64,000 bases of DNA from Mesobacillus maritimus (GTDB taxonomy: Bacteria; Bacillota; Bacilli; Bacillales; Cytobacillaceae): positions 350,307 through 414,306 of the forward strand of contig NZ_JAMBNR010000003.1 in NCBI RefSeq assembly GCF_023715205.1, in the 5' to 3' direction. A program made the position numbers and the translations under genes. Below are positions 17,960 through 27,083 of the stretch, piece after piece. Positions within the stretch are counted from its first letter, which is position 1; each line of letters starts with the position of its first letter. Under the pieces are notes generated by a model. The model worked only from the letters and a program-made list of their open reading frames with translations. It had not been told where the DNA came from and did not search any database.

Positions 17960-18730
17960 TTATCTTCCTCCCATTGTTACAACTTCTCTTATTTCTTCAT
18001 TTATGACAGGGAGTATTTCCCCTTTTAATAATTCCAAGCTTGTGCAAAACTTGGAGGCACTGCGCTGCTCACATTCTAGTAATTGTAATATTCGCGTCAA
18101 CCATAACGGAACACTGTGGGTGACTTTCACTTCAAGGACGACAAGATTGGGGTCAATAAAGTTCTGACCGTATGGCCCATGTTCAATTCTAAGGTCTTCG
18201 TTCCGACAACGAAGATTCAAGTCAAAAGTCACGCGTAAATCCGGATCGGTGATGCAGTGGAACGCGTGGCGATCATAGCTAACGACCATTTCTGGTCGTA
18301 AATCATAAAATCTCTTAAAATAGTCAATCTCCTTCATAATTTGCGGATTCGAAACATCATAATAAATCGGCGATGAAGTTTCATAACTCGTGTTTAGATA
18401 ATGATAAGCATGCATGAGTGGAATCGCTGTTCGTCTTTTATTGACGACATTATTATGCTTTTGCTTAACCTCAAAAAAAGCAGTACCGCTGAGGTCGGTA
18501 TCATCATAGATTCGTAGTCTCAGTTTTTGGCGAAACTTCAATTTATTTTTCACTTCATAATAAATCTTGTGCTCCGGATTCTCGAAATACAGACTTGTCA
18601 CCGTATATCTCCCCTGATCGCCAAACTTATCAAAGCGCATATAAGGTGCCATCATTTCAACCAGCAACTCATATTGCTGCCGGGTAATCAAATACTTTTG
18701 CTCTCTACGACTAAAAACTTCTAAAGCCAT
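17960..18730 (-). CDS. VTC-domain (polyphosphate polymerase-like) protein
   Basis: 256 residues covering one VTC domain of the CYTH/TTM superfamily. Visible tunnel motifs: RREQKYLI at the N-terminus, KLRLRIYDD (~70), FFEVKQKHNNVVNKRR (~88-103) and VVLEVKVTHSVPLW near residue 205. In eukaryotes this fold makes polyphosphate from ATP; bacterial members are less studied. No membrane segment is present, so it likely works with the DUF4956 partner. Ribosome site GGAGGGAC. Confidence 0.85.
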   Translation of the reverse strand: MALEVFSRREQKYLITRQQYELLVEMMAPYMRFDKFGDQGRYTVTSLYFENPEHKIYYEVKNKLKFRQKLRLRIYDDTDLSGTAFFEVKQKHNNVVNKRRTAIPLMHAYHYLNTSYETSSPIYYDVSNPQIMKEIDYFKRFYDLRPEMVVSYDRHAFHCITDPDLRVTFDLNLRCRNEDLRIEHGPYGQNFIDPNLVVLEVKVTHSVPLWLTRILQLLECEQRSASKFCTSLELLKGEILPVINEEIREVVTMGGR

Positions 18731-19057
18731 CCTGTTGTCCCTCCAACTTCCTTTTTCTCATTTAACTGATACCCTTATTTTGCCTGTTGACAATGAGGAT
18801 ACAGCGTGAAGGAAATGAGAAAACAATGAGAACTTGGTTAGAGATAGAAAAGCGCAAGCGGCTTGTTCAGGGGCGACAGGCATAAGACTGCCTCTATTTG
18901 TTCACTCACTCCCTAACTTTTGGTTATATTTGTGGTGAACTTTAGCACAATTCTTGGTAAAATAGAGATAAACACTTAACATAGTCTTTATAGAATCACT
19001 ATGTGGAAATTCTTTAAAATCATAAAACCATTTACTGTTTTTTTGCTTTAAACCTTA

Positions 19058-19105
19058 AAACTCTTGCTGTGAAACAAATTTAACTTTCTCAACCAGCAAG
19101 AGTTT
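19058..19105 (+). promoter_or_regulatory. Long hairpin in the deoR leader
   Basis: Perfect 11-bp arms AAACTCTTGCT / AGCAAGAGTTT with a 26-nt loop, 61 bp before the start codon. No T-run follows, so it is more likely an operator or leader structure than a terminator. The rest of the 436-bp gap to the VTC gene shows nothing I can assign. Confidence 0.55.
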
Positions 19106-19166
19106 AGAGAAGAAATTTTTAAATCCAGTAATGAATAAACTTTTTACCTAGAATAGGGTGGGACAA

Positions 19167-19928
19167 ATGTTAAAGGAAAAACGCATAAAGCAAATTGAGG
19201 ATTATGTTGTCCAACACAAATCTGTCTCTTTGGATGAACTGGTTGAGGTCTTCAATGTTTCCAAAAATACAATCCGACGAGATGTCCAGGAGTTAGTGGA
19301 GAGCGGCAACTTAAAGAAAGTATATGGTGGCGTTGCGGTCAAAGAACCTAGCAAACTTGAATCCTTTCAAGAGCGTAAAGTCCGGAACCAACCAGGGAAA
19401 ACAGCCATTGGCAGACAAGCCGTTGAATATGTGGAAGAGGGCGATGTGATTTTTATCGACTCCGGGACGACAACGATTGAAATGTTTAACTTTATTAAAG
19501 ATAAACAGAATATCACGATTGTAACCAATAATATTGAGTTTATTGTTCACTCGCTCCCGTATGAAAACTTAAACATTATTACCATTGGTGGAATTCTTGA
19601 GCGCAAGACCAACTCACTAGGAAGGCCACAAAACCTCGATGTGATCAAAACGTATAACATCAATAAAGCGTTTATGGCAACCACAGGTATCTCGCTGTCA
19701 AACGGAGTGACGAACGCTTCTCCGCTTGAAACAGATATAAAGCAAGCGATTGTACAGCGCAGTCAACAGGTATATCTTCTTGCCGATCACCAAAAGTTTG
19801 GCCGATATGGACTGATGACATACTGCAACCTAGAAGAGATCGACTATCTCATTACGGACAAAACTCCAGAAGAAGAGTTCCAAATCTTTGCAAAAAATAA
19901 CAACGTTGAACTTGTGATTGTCGATTAA
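19167..19928 (+). CDS. DeoR-family transcriptional regulator
   Basis: 253 residues from the ATG after AGGGTGGG; a GTG three codons earlier overlaps that site. N-terminal DeoR HTH (1-55, VSLDELVEVFNVSKNTIRRDVQEL) and a C-terminal sugar-phosphate-sensing domain with IFIDSGTTTIEMF and the TNN...GG phosphate-binding blocks. It would sense a phosphorylated catabolic intermediate. The convergent gene downstream is a methylmalonate-semialdehyde dehydrogenase, a member of inositol (iol) pathways that are controlled by the DeoR-type IolR, so an iol-like role is possible but no other iol gene is present. Confidence 0.88.
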   Translation: MLKEKRIKQIEDYVVQHKSVSLDELVEVFNVSKNTIRRDVQELVESGNLKKVYGGVAVKEPSKLESFQERKVRNQPGKTAIGRQAVEYVEEGDVIFIDSGTTTIEMFNFIKDKQNITIVTNNIEFIVHSLPYENLNIITIGGILERKTNSLGRPQNLDVIKTYNINKAFMATTGISLSNGVTNASPLETDIKQAIVQRSQQVYLLADHQKFGRYGLMTYCNLEEIDYLITDKTPEEEFQIFAKNNNVELVIVD

Positions 19929-19933
19929 AATTA

Positions 19934-19971
19934 AAAGGCCAATTCCTATTTTTTGTTAGGAATTAGCCTTT
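19934..19971 (+). terminator. Terminator after deoR
   Basis: AAAGGCCAATTCCTA pairs with TTAGGAATTAGCCTTT. Confidence 0.85.
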
Positions 19972-20001
19972 ACTAATGTGTTTGATCGCCCTACCAACGA
20001 C

Positions 20002-20049
20002 AAAAAAGCGATGATCCTACTGGATTTTAGTAGGATCATCGCTTTTATT
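20002..20049. terminator. Terminator of the dehydrogenase gene
   Basis: AAAAGCGATGATCCTA / TAGGATCATCGCTTTT, a 16-bp stem with T-rich flanks on both strands. Confidence 0.9.
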
Positions 20050-20053
20050 TTAA

Positions 20054-21517
20054 TTATTCAAACGAAGGTGCTGCGTAGTTTGCTGTTACGACTTTCTTGC
20101 GAGTGTAGAACTCGACGCCGTCTTTTCCGTTCGCAGGAAGTGTTCCGAAGAATGAAGACTTCCAACCAGAGAATGGGAAGAACGCCATTGGAGCTGGTAC
20201 CCCTAAGTTGATTCCAAGCATTCCTGCATCAATTTCTTCACGGAAGTAACGAATTGCCGATGCATTAGACGTATAAATACATGCACCATTGGCAAATTCT
20301 GATTCGTTTGCCGTTTGAACCGCTTCTTTCAAGTTCTTCACACGTACGATGGAAAGAACTGGAGCGAAGATTTCATCTTTCCAGATGGTCATGTCTGTTG
20401 AAACGTTATCGAAGATGGTTGGTCCCACGAAGTAACCATCTTCAGGAGCGTTTTCACGTCCGTCACAAACGAGTGTTGCTCCTTCTTCAATTCCTTTTTG
20501 GATATAACCAAGTGTACGCTTTTGGTTTTCTTCACGAATAACTGGTCCTAGGAAGACACCTTCATCCAAGCCGTTCCCAATTTGGACTTCTTTCGCTTTT
20601 TCAACAAGCTTTGCAAGGAATTCGTCGGCAACGCCTTCTTCAACCGTTACTACTGAGCATGCCATGCAACGCTCACCTGCAGAACCAAATGCAGAGGCAA
20701 TCACGTTTGTTGTTGCCAGCTCAAGGTCCGCATCGTTCAAGACGATAGAGTGGTTTTTCGCACCTGTTAACGCTTGAACACGCTTTAAGTTCTCGCTTCC
20801 ACGCTTATACACATATTCACCAACAGGCTTCGATCCCACGAAGGAAATTGCTTTTACAGCTGGGTGGTCTAAAAGTCCGTTCACCACATCATGCGCACCG
20901 TGAACAAGGTTCAATACGCCATTTGGAAGACCAGCTTCAGCTAGTAGCTCTGCTAATTTTTCGGCTGTAAGTGGTGTTCTTTCAGATGGCTTTAGGACGA
21001 ATGTGTTACCAACAGAAATCGCAATTGGGAACATCCAGCAAGGAACCATCATTGGGAAGTTGAAGGGAGTGATTCCACCAACAACTCCGATTGGATAACG
21101 ATAGTTTGTTGCTTCTACATCAGATGCGATTGTTGAAAGCGAATCCCCCATCATAAGCGTTGGGGCACCAGCTGCGAACTCCACATTTTCAATTCCGCGA
21201 CCAACTTCGCCAAGAGCTTCTGTTGTGTTTTTACCGTTTTCAATTGTAATCAAACGAGCCAATTCTTCTTTGTTTTGTTGAAGCAATTGTTGGAAGTTAA
21301 ATAGAATCCGAGCTCGCTTTGGCACAGGAACGCGCTTCCAAGTTTCAAATGCCTTTGCCGCTACTTCGACTGCATAGTCTACTTCTTCTTTCGTTGAGAT
21401 CGGTACACGTGCAACCACTTCTTTTGTTGCTGGGTTGATAATATCTTCATATTTTGTTGTTTTACTTTCTACCCACTCACCGTTAATAAAGTTTTTAAGA
21501 ATTCTAGCTTCTGCCAT
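20054..21517 (-). CDS. mmsA: Methylmalonate-semialdehyde dehydrogenase (CoA-acylating)
   Basis: 487 residues, the normal family length. Aldehyde dehydrogenase fold with [15 protein letters not shown] (Asn/oxyanion region), the NAD segment KPSERTP, catalytic Cys in GSAGERCMA (~284) and GCIYTSNA-like [11 protein letters not shown] near the end. IolA/MmsA converts malonate- or methylmalonate-semialdehyde to acetyl- or propionyl-CoA in inositol, valine or beta-alanine breakdown. It is transcribed away from the sodium-symporter operon, sharing a 377-bp promoter region; the substrate of that symporter may feed this enzyme. Confidence 0.9.
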   Translation of the reverse strand: MAEARILKNFINGEWVESKTTKYEDIINPATKEVVARVPISTKEEVDYAVEVAAKAFETWKRVPVPKRARILFNFQQLLQQNKEELARLITIENGKNTTEALGEVGRGIENVEFAAGAPTLMMGDSLSTIASDVEATNYRYPIGVVGGITPFNFPMMVPCWMFPIAISVGNTFVLKPSERTPLTAEKLAELLAEAGLPNGVLNLVHGAHDVVNGLLDHPAVKAISFVGSKPVGEYVYKRGSENLKRVQALTGAKNHSIVLNDADLELATTNVIASAFGSAGERCMACSVVTVEEGVADEFLAKLVEKAKEVQIGNGLDEGVFLGPVIREENQKRTLGYIQKGIEEGATLVCDGRENAPEDGYFVGPTIFDNVSTDMTIWKDEIFAPVLSIVRVKNLKEAVQTANESEFANGACIYTSNASAIRYFREEIDAGMLGINLGVPAPMAFFPFSGWKSSFFGTLPANGKDGVEFYTRKKVVTANYAAPSFE

Positions 21518-21617
21518 GTTTACTCCTCCTCACAAATATGAAAGGTCTATTTTTATAATATTTTGGGTAACTTTTGGTTAACTATATTTAAAGAATAATA
21601 GGTTTGCTCGCCACGGT

Positions 21618-21660
21618 CAAGTGATAATTCAAAAAAATATGAATTTTACCATATCACTTG
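21618..21660. promoter_or_regulatory. Nested inverted repeat in the mmsA/symporter promoter region
   Basis: Outer arms CAAGTGAT / ATCACTTG (8 bp) enclose inner arms AATTCA / TGAATT. This spaced dyad lies 100 bp upstream of mmsA and is a plausible regulator-binding site; the rest of the 377-bp gap is AT-rich with no gene. Confidence 0.5.
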
Positions 21661-21894
21661 TGAAGTTTTGGGTATGTCTTCATCATACTTCGACATTCCT
21701 TACTCTAAACATAAGGTATTCTTTATATGAAGGAAGTGAAATTACCCTATTCCCTTACAATGGGTAAAAGTTCGAGAATGTTATATAAATATTCTGAATA
21801 TATAGTAAAATAAGGATGAGTTGTACCATGTTCTCTTTCTACCTCTTTTAAGTTGTTTAAGAGAACAACTATTCCAAAGATAAGGAGGTGCTTT

Positions 21895-22038
21895 ATGTTT
21901 AATTTGCCTTTGGGAACCTTTATCGCTTTTTTTCCATGGCCGATTCTTTTTATTGGTTCAGCGATTGTCCTCTATTTTATTTTTAAAAGGCAAGATGAAC
22001 GCGAAGAAGAAAATAATTCGAAGGAGGAAACCAGTTGA
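21895..22038 (+). CDS. Small membrane protein preceding sodium symporter
   Basis: 47 residues from the ATG after a near-perfect AAGGAGGTG site. One membrane segment (about 8-30, FFPWPILFIGSAIVLYFIF) and a charged, Glu-rich cytosolic tail. Its TGA overlaps the TTG start of the symporter (TTGA), indicating translational coupling. Short accessory membrane proteins of this sort precede several solute:sodium symporters; it probably stabilises or regulates the transporter. No named family could be assigned by eye. Confidence 0.75.
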   Translation: MFNLPLGTFIAFFPWPILFIGSAIVLYFIFKRQDEREEENNSKEETS

Positions 22039-23591
22039 AGACAGATGTCATTGTATTTGTTGTCTATTTAGTGGTGCTGATGATCATCGGAATCTGGTTT
22101 ACACGCAAAGCTTCGAAATCGTCCGAGCATTATTTATTAGGAAACCGTAGCATCGGTCCGGCCGTTACGGCGATGACGATGCAAAGTAGTTCGATGAGCG
22201 GCTACATGTTCATGGGTGGACCTGCATTAGCCTTTCAGCATGGTTGGTACGCGCTTTGGTATGCGATTGGCGATGCTGGGGGCGCGATTGTGAACCTGTC
22301 TGTACTCGGAAAACGAATGAGAAGGCTGTCCGAAAAGCTTGGCGCGCTTTCACCGATTGAGTATTTGGAAAAGCGCTATGAAAGCCCGATGGTCCGTGTG
22401 GTAGGTTCGATCATCTCGATTATTTTCATCTTGGCGTATGTGTTTGCACAGTTTATTGCGGCTGGTAAAGCGCTAACCCAATTAACAGGGTTTCCATACG
22501 AATTAGCTGTGGTCATTGGCGTTAGTGTGATTACGATTTATACCGTAGCCGGCGGATATTTAGCGGTCGTTTATACTGATTTTATTCAGGGCATTATCAT
22601 GGTTCTTGGCGTTACCGGGATTGCCGTTTTGGCTCTAAATCATATCGGGTTGTCGGAATTGAATGCATCCCTTGCCGCTCTTGATCCTACATACCTTAGT
22701 ATTTGGGGCAAGGATTTGGCTTATTATGGACAATGGGGCGTAATTATTGGAGCAATTCTCATTTATTTAATTGGGTATATGGGGCTGCCGCATGTAGTCG
22801 TCCGGCATATGTCCATGAAAAGTACTAAAACAGTTAAAGGTGCCATTGTTTGGGCAGCAACGTGGAATCAATTATTTATTTTTATCCCCTATATTCTTGG
22901 GTTAATCGGGATTGTGTTGCTCCCAAACTTAGCGGATCCAGAAATGGTCATTCCGCAATTAACGTACCAATTCTTCCCAGGCTTTTTGTCGGCTTTGCTT
23001 CTTTCAGCGATCATGGCTGCGATCATGTCTACTTCAGACTCTTTATTGATGCAAGCAGGAACAATTTTATCACGCGATGTGTATCAACGATTTATCAACC
23101 CAAATGCTAGTGAAAAGAAAGCGATTCTTATCTCTAGATTATGTATTTTAGCTGGAGGATTAATCGGGATCGTGATTGCGATTTATGAACCGCCGACTGT
23201 CGCTGCGCTGGTTATCTTTTCATTTGGAGTACTTGGGAACAGTTTCTTAGTTCCATATGTGGCTTCCGTTTATTCGAAAAAAGCAAATCATATTGGCACT
23301 CTTTGCGCGATGATTGGTGGAGCTGCGACGAATATTCTTTGGACGTTGTTAAATTTAGAGAGCCTAACGGCGGTTCATCCATTTTTAGCTGGATTAATTG
23401 TTTCCTTTATTGGCATGGTGATTGGCAGCCGTTTTGGCAAAGGTCCTTCTGATAAAATCAAGCAACTGATTGAAGAAGCAAAAGGAAAAAAAGCTCTTCC
23501 GGCAAAAATCGAGAAAAACATTGCTCACGAACTTTCACCAGAAGCCAACAATATTTCTGAAATTCTAGCAGATCCATCATGGTCACGATAA
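22035..23591 (+). CDS. Sodium:solute symporter (SSS family, PanF/PutP-like)
   Basis: 518 residues from a TTG start with GAAGGAGG upstream. About 13 membrane segments; characteristic blocks include KASKSSEHYLLGNRSIG near the N-terminus, GGYLAVVYTDFIQGIIM (~175), and SAIMAAIMSTSDSLLM (~325), which carries the Na2-site Ser/Thr pair. It imports a small organic solute with Na+; candidates include carboxylates, amino acids or pantothenate. Coupled to the upstream small membrane protein and followed 13 bp later by a soluble protein of unknown function. Confidence 0.88.
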   Translation: MKTDVIVFVVYLVVLMIIGIWFTRKASKSSEHYLLGNRSIGPAVTAMTMQSSSMSGYMFMGGPALAFQHGWYALWYAIGDAGGAIVNLSVLGKRMRRLSEKLGALSPIEYLEKRYESPMVRVVGSIISIIFILAYVFAQFIAAGKALTQLTGFPYELAVVIGVSVITIYTVAGGYLAVVYTDFIQGIIMVLGVTGIAVLALNHIGLSELNASLAALDPTYLSIWGKDLAYYGQWGVIIGAILIYLIGYMGLPHVVVRHMSMKSTKTVKGAIVWAATWNQLFIFIPYILGLIGIVLLPNLADPEMVIPQLTYQFFPGFLSALLLSAIMAAIMSTSDSLLMQAGTILSRDVYQRFINPNASEKKAILISRLCILAGGLIGIVIAIYEPPTVAALVIFSFGVLGNSFLVPYVASVYSKKANHIGTLCAMIGGAATNILWTLLNLESLTAVHPFLAGLIVSFIGMVIGSRFGKGPSDKIKQLIEEAKGKKALPAKIEKNIAHELSPEANNISEILADPSWSR

Positions 23592-23604
23592 GGAGTTTGA
23601 TTGT

Positions 23605-24075
23605 ATGCAGAAGTTTACGATTTTACCAGATTCTATTTCGAAAGAGGCTGCCGTTGCCACCATTCATAAATTAGACTCAAGTCAGCCTTATATCGCCGAG
23701 CGTAAAATCTATTATCCTTATCAATTTGTTTCTTATCAAATGAAAGTAAAAGCCTTGTTGGTCAAGGAAGGCGCTCTTGGCTGTACAATCGATATGATTA
23801 GCGGGCGTGAATCGGTGATCGATAGCAAACCTTCTTTCGAGCGCTCAGTATTAGACGAAGCGGAGCGGTTGCCCGCGGTCCTGTCAAAAGAAAAAGCCGA
23901 GAAAAAAGCGGTGCAGTTCTTTCAGCGCCATGCCTCGAAAAAATATAAGTTTTTAACCGTCCCACGATTTTCTTTAAAAGAAAGTCAGCTGTTTTTCCGC
24001 CCGTTTTGGGTCGTGAGTTCGGAACAGAACCGGTTTATCGTTGATGCTGTTTCGGGGAAGTTTCATCCGTTGTAG
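23605..24075 (+). CDS. Uncharacterised soluble protein in the symporter operon
   Basis: 156 residues with AAGGAG nine nt before ATG. No signal, membrane segment or recognised domain; basic, with a C-terminal stretch FFRPFWVVSSEQNRFIVDAVSGKF that resembles the closing strands of PepSY-like folds (weak, by eye). Immediately follows the symporter, so it is likely co-expressed with it. Function unknown. Confidence 0.7.
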   Translation: MQKFTILPDSISKEAAVATIHKLDSSQPYIAERKIYYPYQFVSYQMKVKALLVKEGALGCTIDMISGRESVIDSKPSFERSVLDEAERLPAVLSKEKAEKKAVQFFQRHASKKYKFLTVPRFSLKESQLFFRPFWVVSSEQNRFIVDAVSGKFHPL

Positions 24076-24076
24076 A

Positions 24077-24300
24077 GGTTTATTCGCCCTACGGAGAATA
24101 AAGTTGGGGGCTTATTCTCCCTACAGCGAATAAATGGCTCTTGACGGCGAATATATTGCTTGTGACGGCGAATAAAAGTTCGTTTAGGGCGAATATATTT
24201 GATTGAGGGATCGGGGTATTCGTCCTACAGCGAATAAAAACTGGTTTAGGGTGGATATATCTGGCTGAGAGGCCCATTTATTCTCTCTACAGCGAATTAA
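24077..24300. repeat. Cluster of GCGAATAAA-type palindromic repeats
   Basis: About eight degenerate units built from TTTATTCGCCCTAC and CTACAGCGAATAAA, alternating in orientation, many forming imperfect TTTATTC...GAATAAA palindromes. A second cluster of the same units lies at 38083-38173. Intergenic and non-coding; function unknown. Confidence 0.75.
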
Positions 24301-24333
24301 AAATGGGGTCGAACCTTTTGGGTCGTTCTTTAG

Positions 24334-24375
24334 GACCAGCATTTACCTCTTTAAAGAAGGTATGCTGGTTTTTTC
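24334..24375 (+). terminator. Terminator of the symporter operon
   Basis: ACCAGCAT / ATGCTGGT plus inner TACCT.../AAGGTA pairing, followed by six T. Confidence 0.88.
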
Positions 24376-24467
24376 TCAAACAAACGCAAAGAAATACCTT
24401 CTCGCCATAGCTAAAAATGACATTAAACTTCTGTTCATCCACCTCTGACCTTGTTGTCTGCTAAAAA

Positions 24468-24494
24468 TAGAAAAAGCACTCCCCAGAGTGCTTT
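24468..24494 (-). terminator. Terminator of the alpha-glucoside operon
   Basis: AAAGCACTC / GAGTGCTTT with T-run on the minus strand; it overlaps the last bases of the lacI-type gene. Confidence 0.85.
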
Positions 24495-25518
24495 ATTCTT
24501 TTGAAAGTGTTTTGACACTTTCGCGTTTAATTAGTTCATGAGGGACAAAGACGCGTTGTTTGGTTGATTTCTGTTCCATCATTTCTTGTAGTAAGGTAGC
24601 GGCTTGTTTGCCAATTTCAAAGAAATCTTGCCTTACAGTGGTAAGGAGCGGCTGCGTATATTCTGCAATGATTAACCCATCAAATCCAGTAATCGAAATA
24701 TCCTCAGGAATCCGCAAACCGGACTCTTTTACTGCCTTCATTACACCAAACGCCATCAGATCACTGAAGCAGAGAAAGGCTGTTGGCTGCTTTGTTTTAA
24801 GGTATTCTTTGGCCATAAGATAGGCTTGTTCCTCAGAGAAGTTTGCATGCAACACATCTTCTTCTTTTAACTCCAGCCCATTTTCTTTAAATGCGGCCAT
24901 GACCCCTGAAAGCCGTTCCGTATTGACAACTGTCTCTACTTTTCCTGCCATGATAACGATCTTTCGATGATTGCTCTCGATTAGATAATTCGCGACTTCT
25001 CGACTTGCTTCATAGTTGTTCGTTGAAACATTGCCAATAAGTCCTTCTTTATCGCTTTCAGTTGTTAAATCGATGAGCACACATGGAATATTGGTATCGA
25101 CTAATTCTTTAAAGTAAGGGTCATCTACACTAATCCCTTGTAAAATCGCTCCACCTATATTTCGTTCCCGACAAAATTGGGCATAACTCTTTTCCTTCTG
25201 CTTAACAGAGTCAGTAAAGAAATAAGCCAATTCGTATTTCTCCTCTACCGCGCTATACGCACCTTTGTACATATTGAAAAGGTTAAAATTATCTTTTCCA
25301 TCCATATTTAATAAACCGGATGTGATCATTCCAATTGTTAGTTGTCTTTTCGATGATAGGTTTTTTGCCACAACGTTGGGCGTATAGTTCATTTCCTTCG
25401 CGATATCTAGTATCCTTTGCCTAGTTTTCTCACTAACATCTGGATAATTATTGAATGCCTTCGAGACAATTCCAATCGACACACCCGCTTTTTTTGCGAC
25501 ATCCTTTATAGTGGCCAT
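24493..25518 (-). CDS. LacI-family regulator of the alpha-glucoside operon
   Basis: 341 residues: LacI HTH and hinge (1-60, TIKDVAKKAGVSIGIVSKAF, NYTPNVVAKNLSS) and a periplasmic-binding-like sensor domain (65-335, with GFDGL and TTVRQD near the end). Last gene of the operon, 35 bp after pgmB. Four copies of a LacI-type operator (core CGAAAACGTTTTMG) lie upstream of the first gene, so it most likely represses the operon and itself until the sugar or sugar phosphate is present. Confidence 0.9.
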   Translation of the reverse strand: MATIKDVAKKAGVSIGIVSKAFNNYPDVSEKTRQRILDIAKEMNYTPNVVAKNLSSKRQLTIGMITSGLLNMDGKDNFNLFNMYKGAYSAVEEKYELAYFFTDSVKQKEKSYAQFCRERNIGGAILQGISVDDPYFKELVDTNIPCVLIDLTTESDKEGLIGNVSTNNYEASREVANYLIESNHRKIVIMAGKVETVVNTERLSGVMAAFKENGLELKEEDVLHANFSEEQAYLMAKEYLKTKQPTAFLCFSDLMAFGVMKAVKESGLRIPEDISITGFDGLIIAEYTQPLLTTVRQDFFEIGKQAATLLQEMMEQKSTKQRVFVPHELIKRESVKTLSKE

Positions 25519-25553
25519 TCTTTCATCTACTCCCTGACTAACGGTAATTTTGT

Positions 25554-26228
25554 TTATCCAATTTTCACACTAGCGGCTTCTTTTAACTGACTCCAAACTA
25601 GTTCTTTTGTATTTGTTAAAACTAAATCTGCACCAGCTTTTTTCATGACTTCAGTTGTTCCAACTCCAACTGCGAACATATCGGCTTTCTTTATTGCCTC
25701 AATACCCGCTTCAGAATCTTCAATGCCGATGCATTCCTGCGGTGAAACGCCTAATTGTTCCGCCGCTTTTAAGAAAATATCCGGTGCTGGTTTTCCATTT
25801 GCGACAGAATCTGGGTTAACAATCGTATCAAAGTAATCTGTAATCTGTAAATATTCTAGGATTGCAGGTCCATTTTTACTTGCGGACGCTAATCCAATTT
25901 TTAGTTTGCTTTCCTTTAAAGAATCTAGTAGTTCTTTGATACCTGGATATATATTTTCAGGGTTTAAATGAACTAATAGAGTTTTATACTCTTCGTTTTT
26001 CTTCGTCGCCAATCCCACTTTCTCTTGCTCTGTGTATTGGTCTTCCACGCCACCATGGCTTAAAATCTTGTTTAAGCTATCCATGCGGCTAATCCCTTTT
26101 AATTCTTCATTAAATTCACGATCAAAGTCAATCGAAATGGAGTTGGCAAGGTTTTTCCAAGCCTGATAATGCAACTCAGCTGTATCCGTAATCACACCAT
26201 CTAAATCAAAAATAACTGCTTTAACCAT
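25554..26228 (-). CDS. pgmB: Beta-phosphoglucomutase
   Basis: 224 residues, HAD superfamily. Nucleophile Asp8 and acid/base Asp10 in FDLDGVITDTAELHY, cap-domain GISRMDSL, GLASASKNGP (motif II Ser), and PAPDIFLKAAEQLGV / GIEDSEAGIEAI closing motifs. Converts beta-glucose-1-phosphate to glucose-6-phosphate. That product arises from inverting GH65 phosphorylases such as the one at the head of this operon, which firmly ties the two together. Confidence 0.93.
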   Translation of the reverse strand: MVKAVIFDLDGVITDTAELHYQAWKNLANSISIDFDREFNEELKGISRMDSLNKILSHGGVEDQYTEQEKVGLATKKNEEYKTLLVHLNPENIYPGIKELLDSLKESKLKIGLASASKNGPAILEYLQITDYFDTIVNPDSVANGKPAPDIFLKAAEQLGVSPQECIGIEDSEAGIEAIKKADMFAVGVGTTEVMKKAGADLVLTNTKELVWSQLKEAASVKIG

Positions 26229-26249
26229 ACAAAACCCCTCTATCTGTTT

Positions 26250-27083
26250 TTATTTTACCCCAGCGGTTTGGTCGTTTTCCGTAATAAAATATTTGTTCAA
26301 CACAATATAAAGAATGAAAATTGGAATGATGGATAGTAAGGAACCCGCCATGATCACATCCCATTGTGTTGAGTTTTTAAATGTCTTCGACAAAGCGTTT
26401 AATCCTTGTGTAAGCATGTACTTATCAGGGCTAGAAATAAATAACAACGGTTTCATAAATTCATTCCACACACCCATAAACACAAACACACCTTGTGTGG
26501 CAACCGCTGCTTTTGCATTTGGAAGTACGATGCGGATAAAGGTTCCAAAACGACTTAGCCCGTCCATCGCCGCAGCTTCTTCCACATCACGTGGGAAGTT
26601 TATAAAAAACTGTCTCATCATAAAGATGTAACCAATATTAATCATCGTCGTAAAAATGATTGACCATTGAGAGTCGACCAAGCCCAAATCAGAAATGACA
26701 ATATAAAGAGGAATCATCGTTACCTGGGAAGGAATCATAATTAAGACTAGTAGAAAACTAAATAATACTTGGCGTCCTTTAAAATCAATTCTGGCAAGTG
26801 CATAACCGGCCATTGTATTAAAAAAGATATTAAAAACAGTCGTTAATAGTGCAACAAATAATGAGTTCATCACCCATTGTGGGAATTGTGATTCCAAAAT
26901 CGTTTGATACCCATCTAAACTCCATGTTTCAGGGAAAAACGTCCCCCCACCTGCGATCTCAGCTGTTGTTTTAAAAGAGGTTAAAATACTCCAAACAAAC
27001 GGGGCTAGAGTGACAAGCGAGTATAAGATTAATAACGTATAGATAATGGTTTTAAGGGTCCGATTATTCTTTTTCATGTTCAT
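26250..27083 (-). CDS. ABC sugar-importer permease (MalG type)
   Basis: 277 residues with six membrane segments and the ATPase-docking EAAAMDGLSRFGTFIRIVLP motif (~175-195). The ATG overlaps the TGA of the preceding permease gene (TGATG), so translation is coupled; a GTG one codon earlier is also possible. Second permease subunit of the alpha-glucoside importer. Confidence 0.9.
   Translation of the reverse strand: MNMKKNNRTLKTIIYTLLILYSLVTLAPFVWSILTSFKTTAEIAGGGTFFPETWSLDGYQTILESQFPQWVMNSLFVALLTTVFNIFFNTMAGYALARIDFKGRQVLFSFLLVLIMIPSQVTMIPLYIVISDLGLVDSQWSIIFTTMINIGYIFMMRQFFINFPRDVEEAAAMDGLSRFGTFIRIVLPNAKAAVATQGVFVFMGVWNEFMKPLLFISSPDKYMLTQGLNALSKTFKNSTQWDVIMAGSLLSIIPIFILYIVLNKYFITENDQTAGVK

Noticed and set aside
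24077..24300. Possible CRISPR array in the GCGAATAAA repeat cluster
   Set aside because: Units are degenerate, of alternating orientation, without uniform spacers or nearby cas genes.
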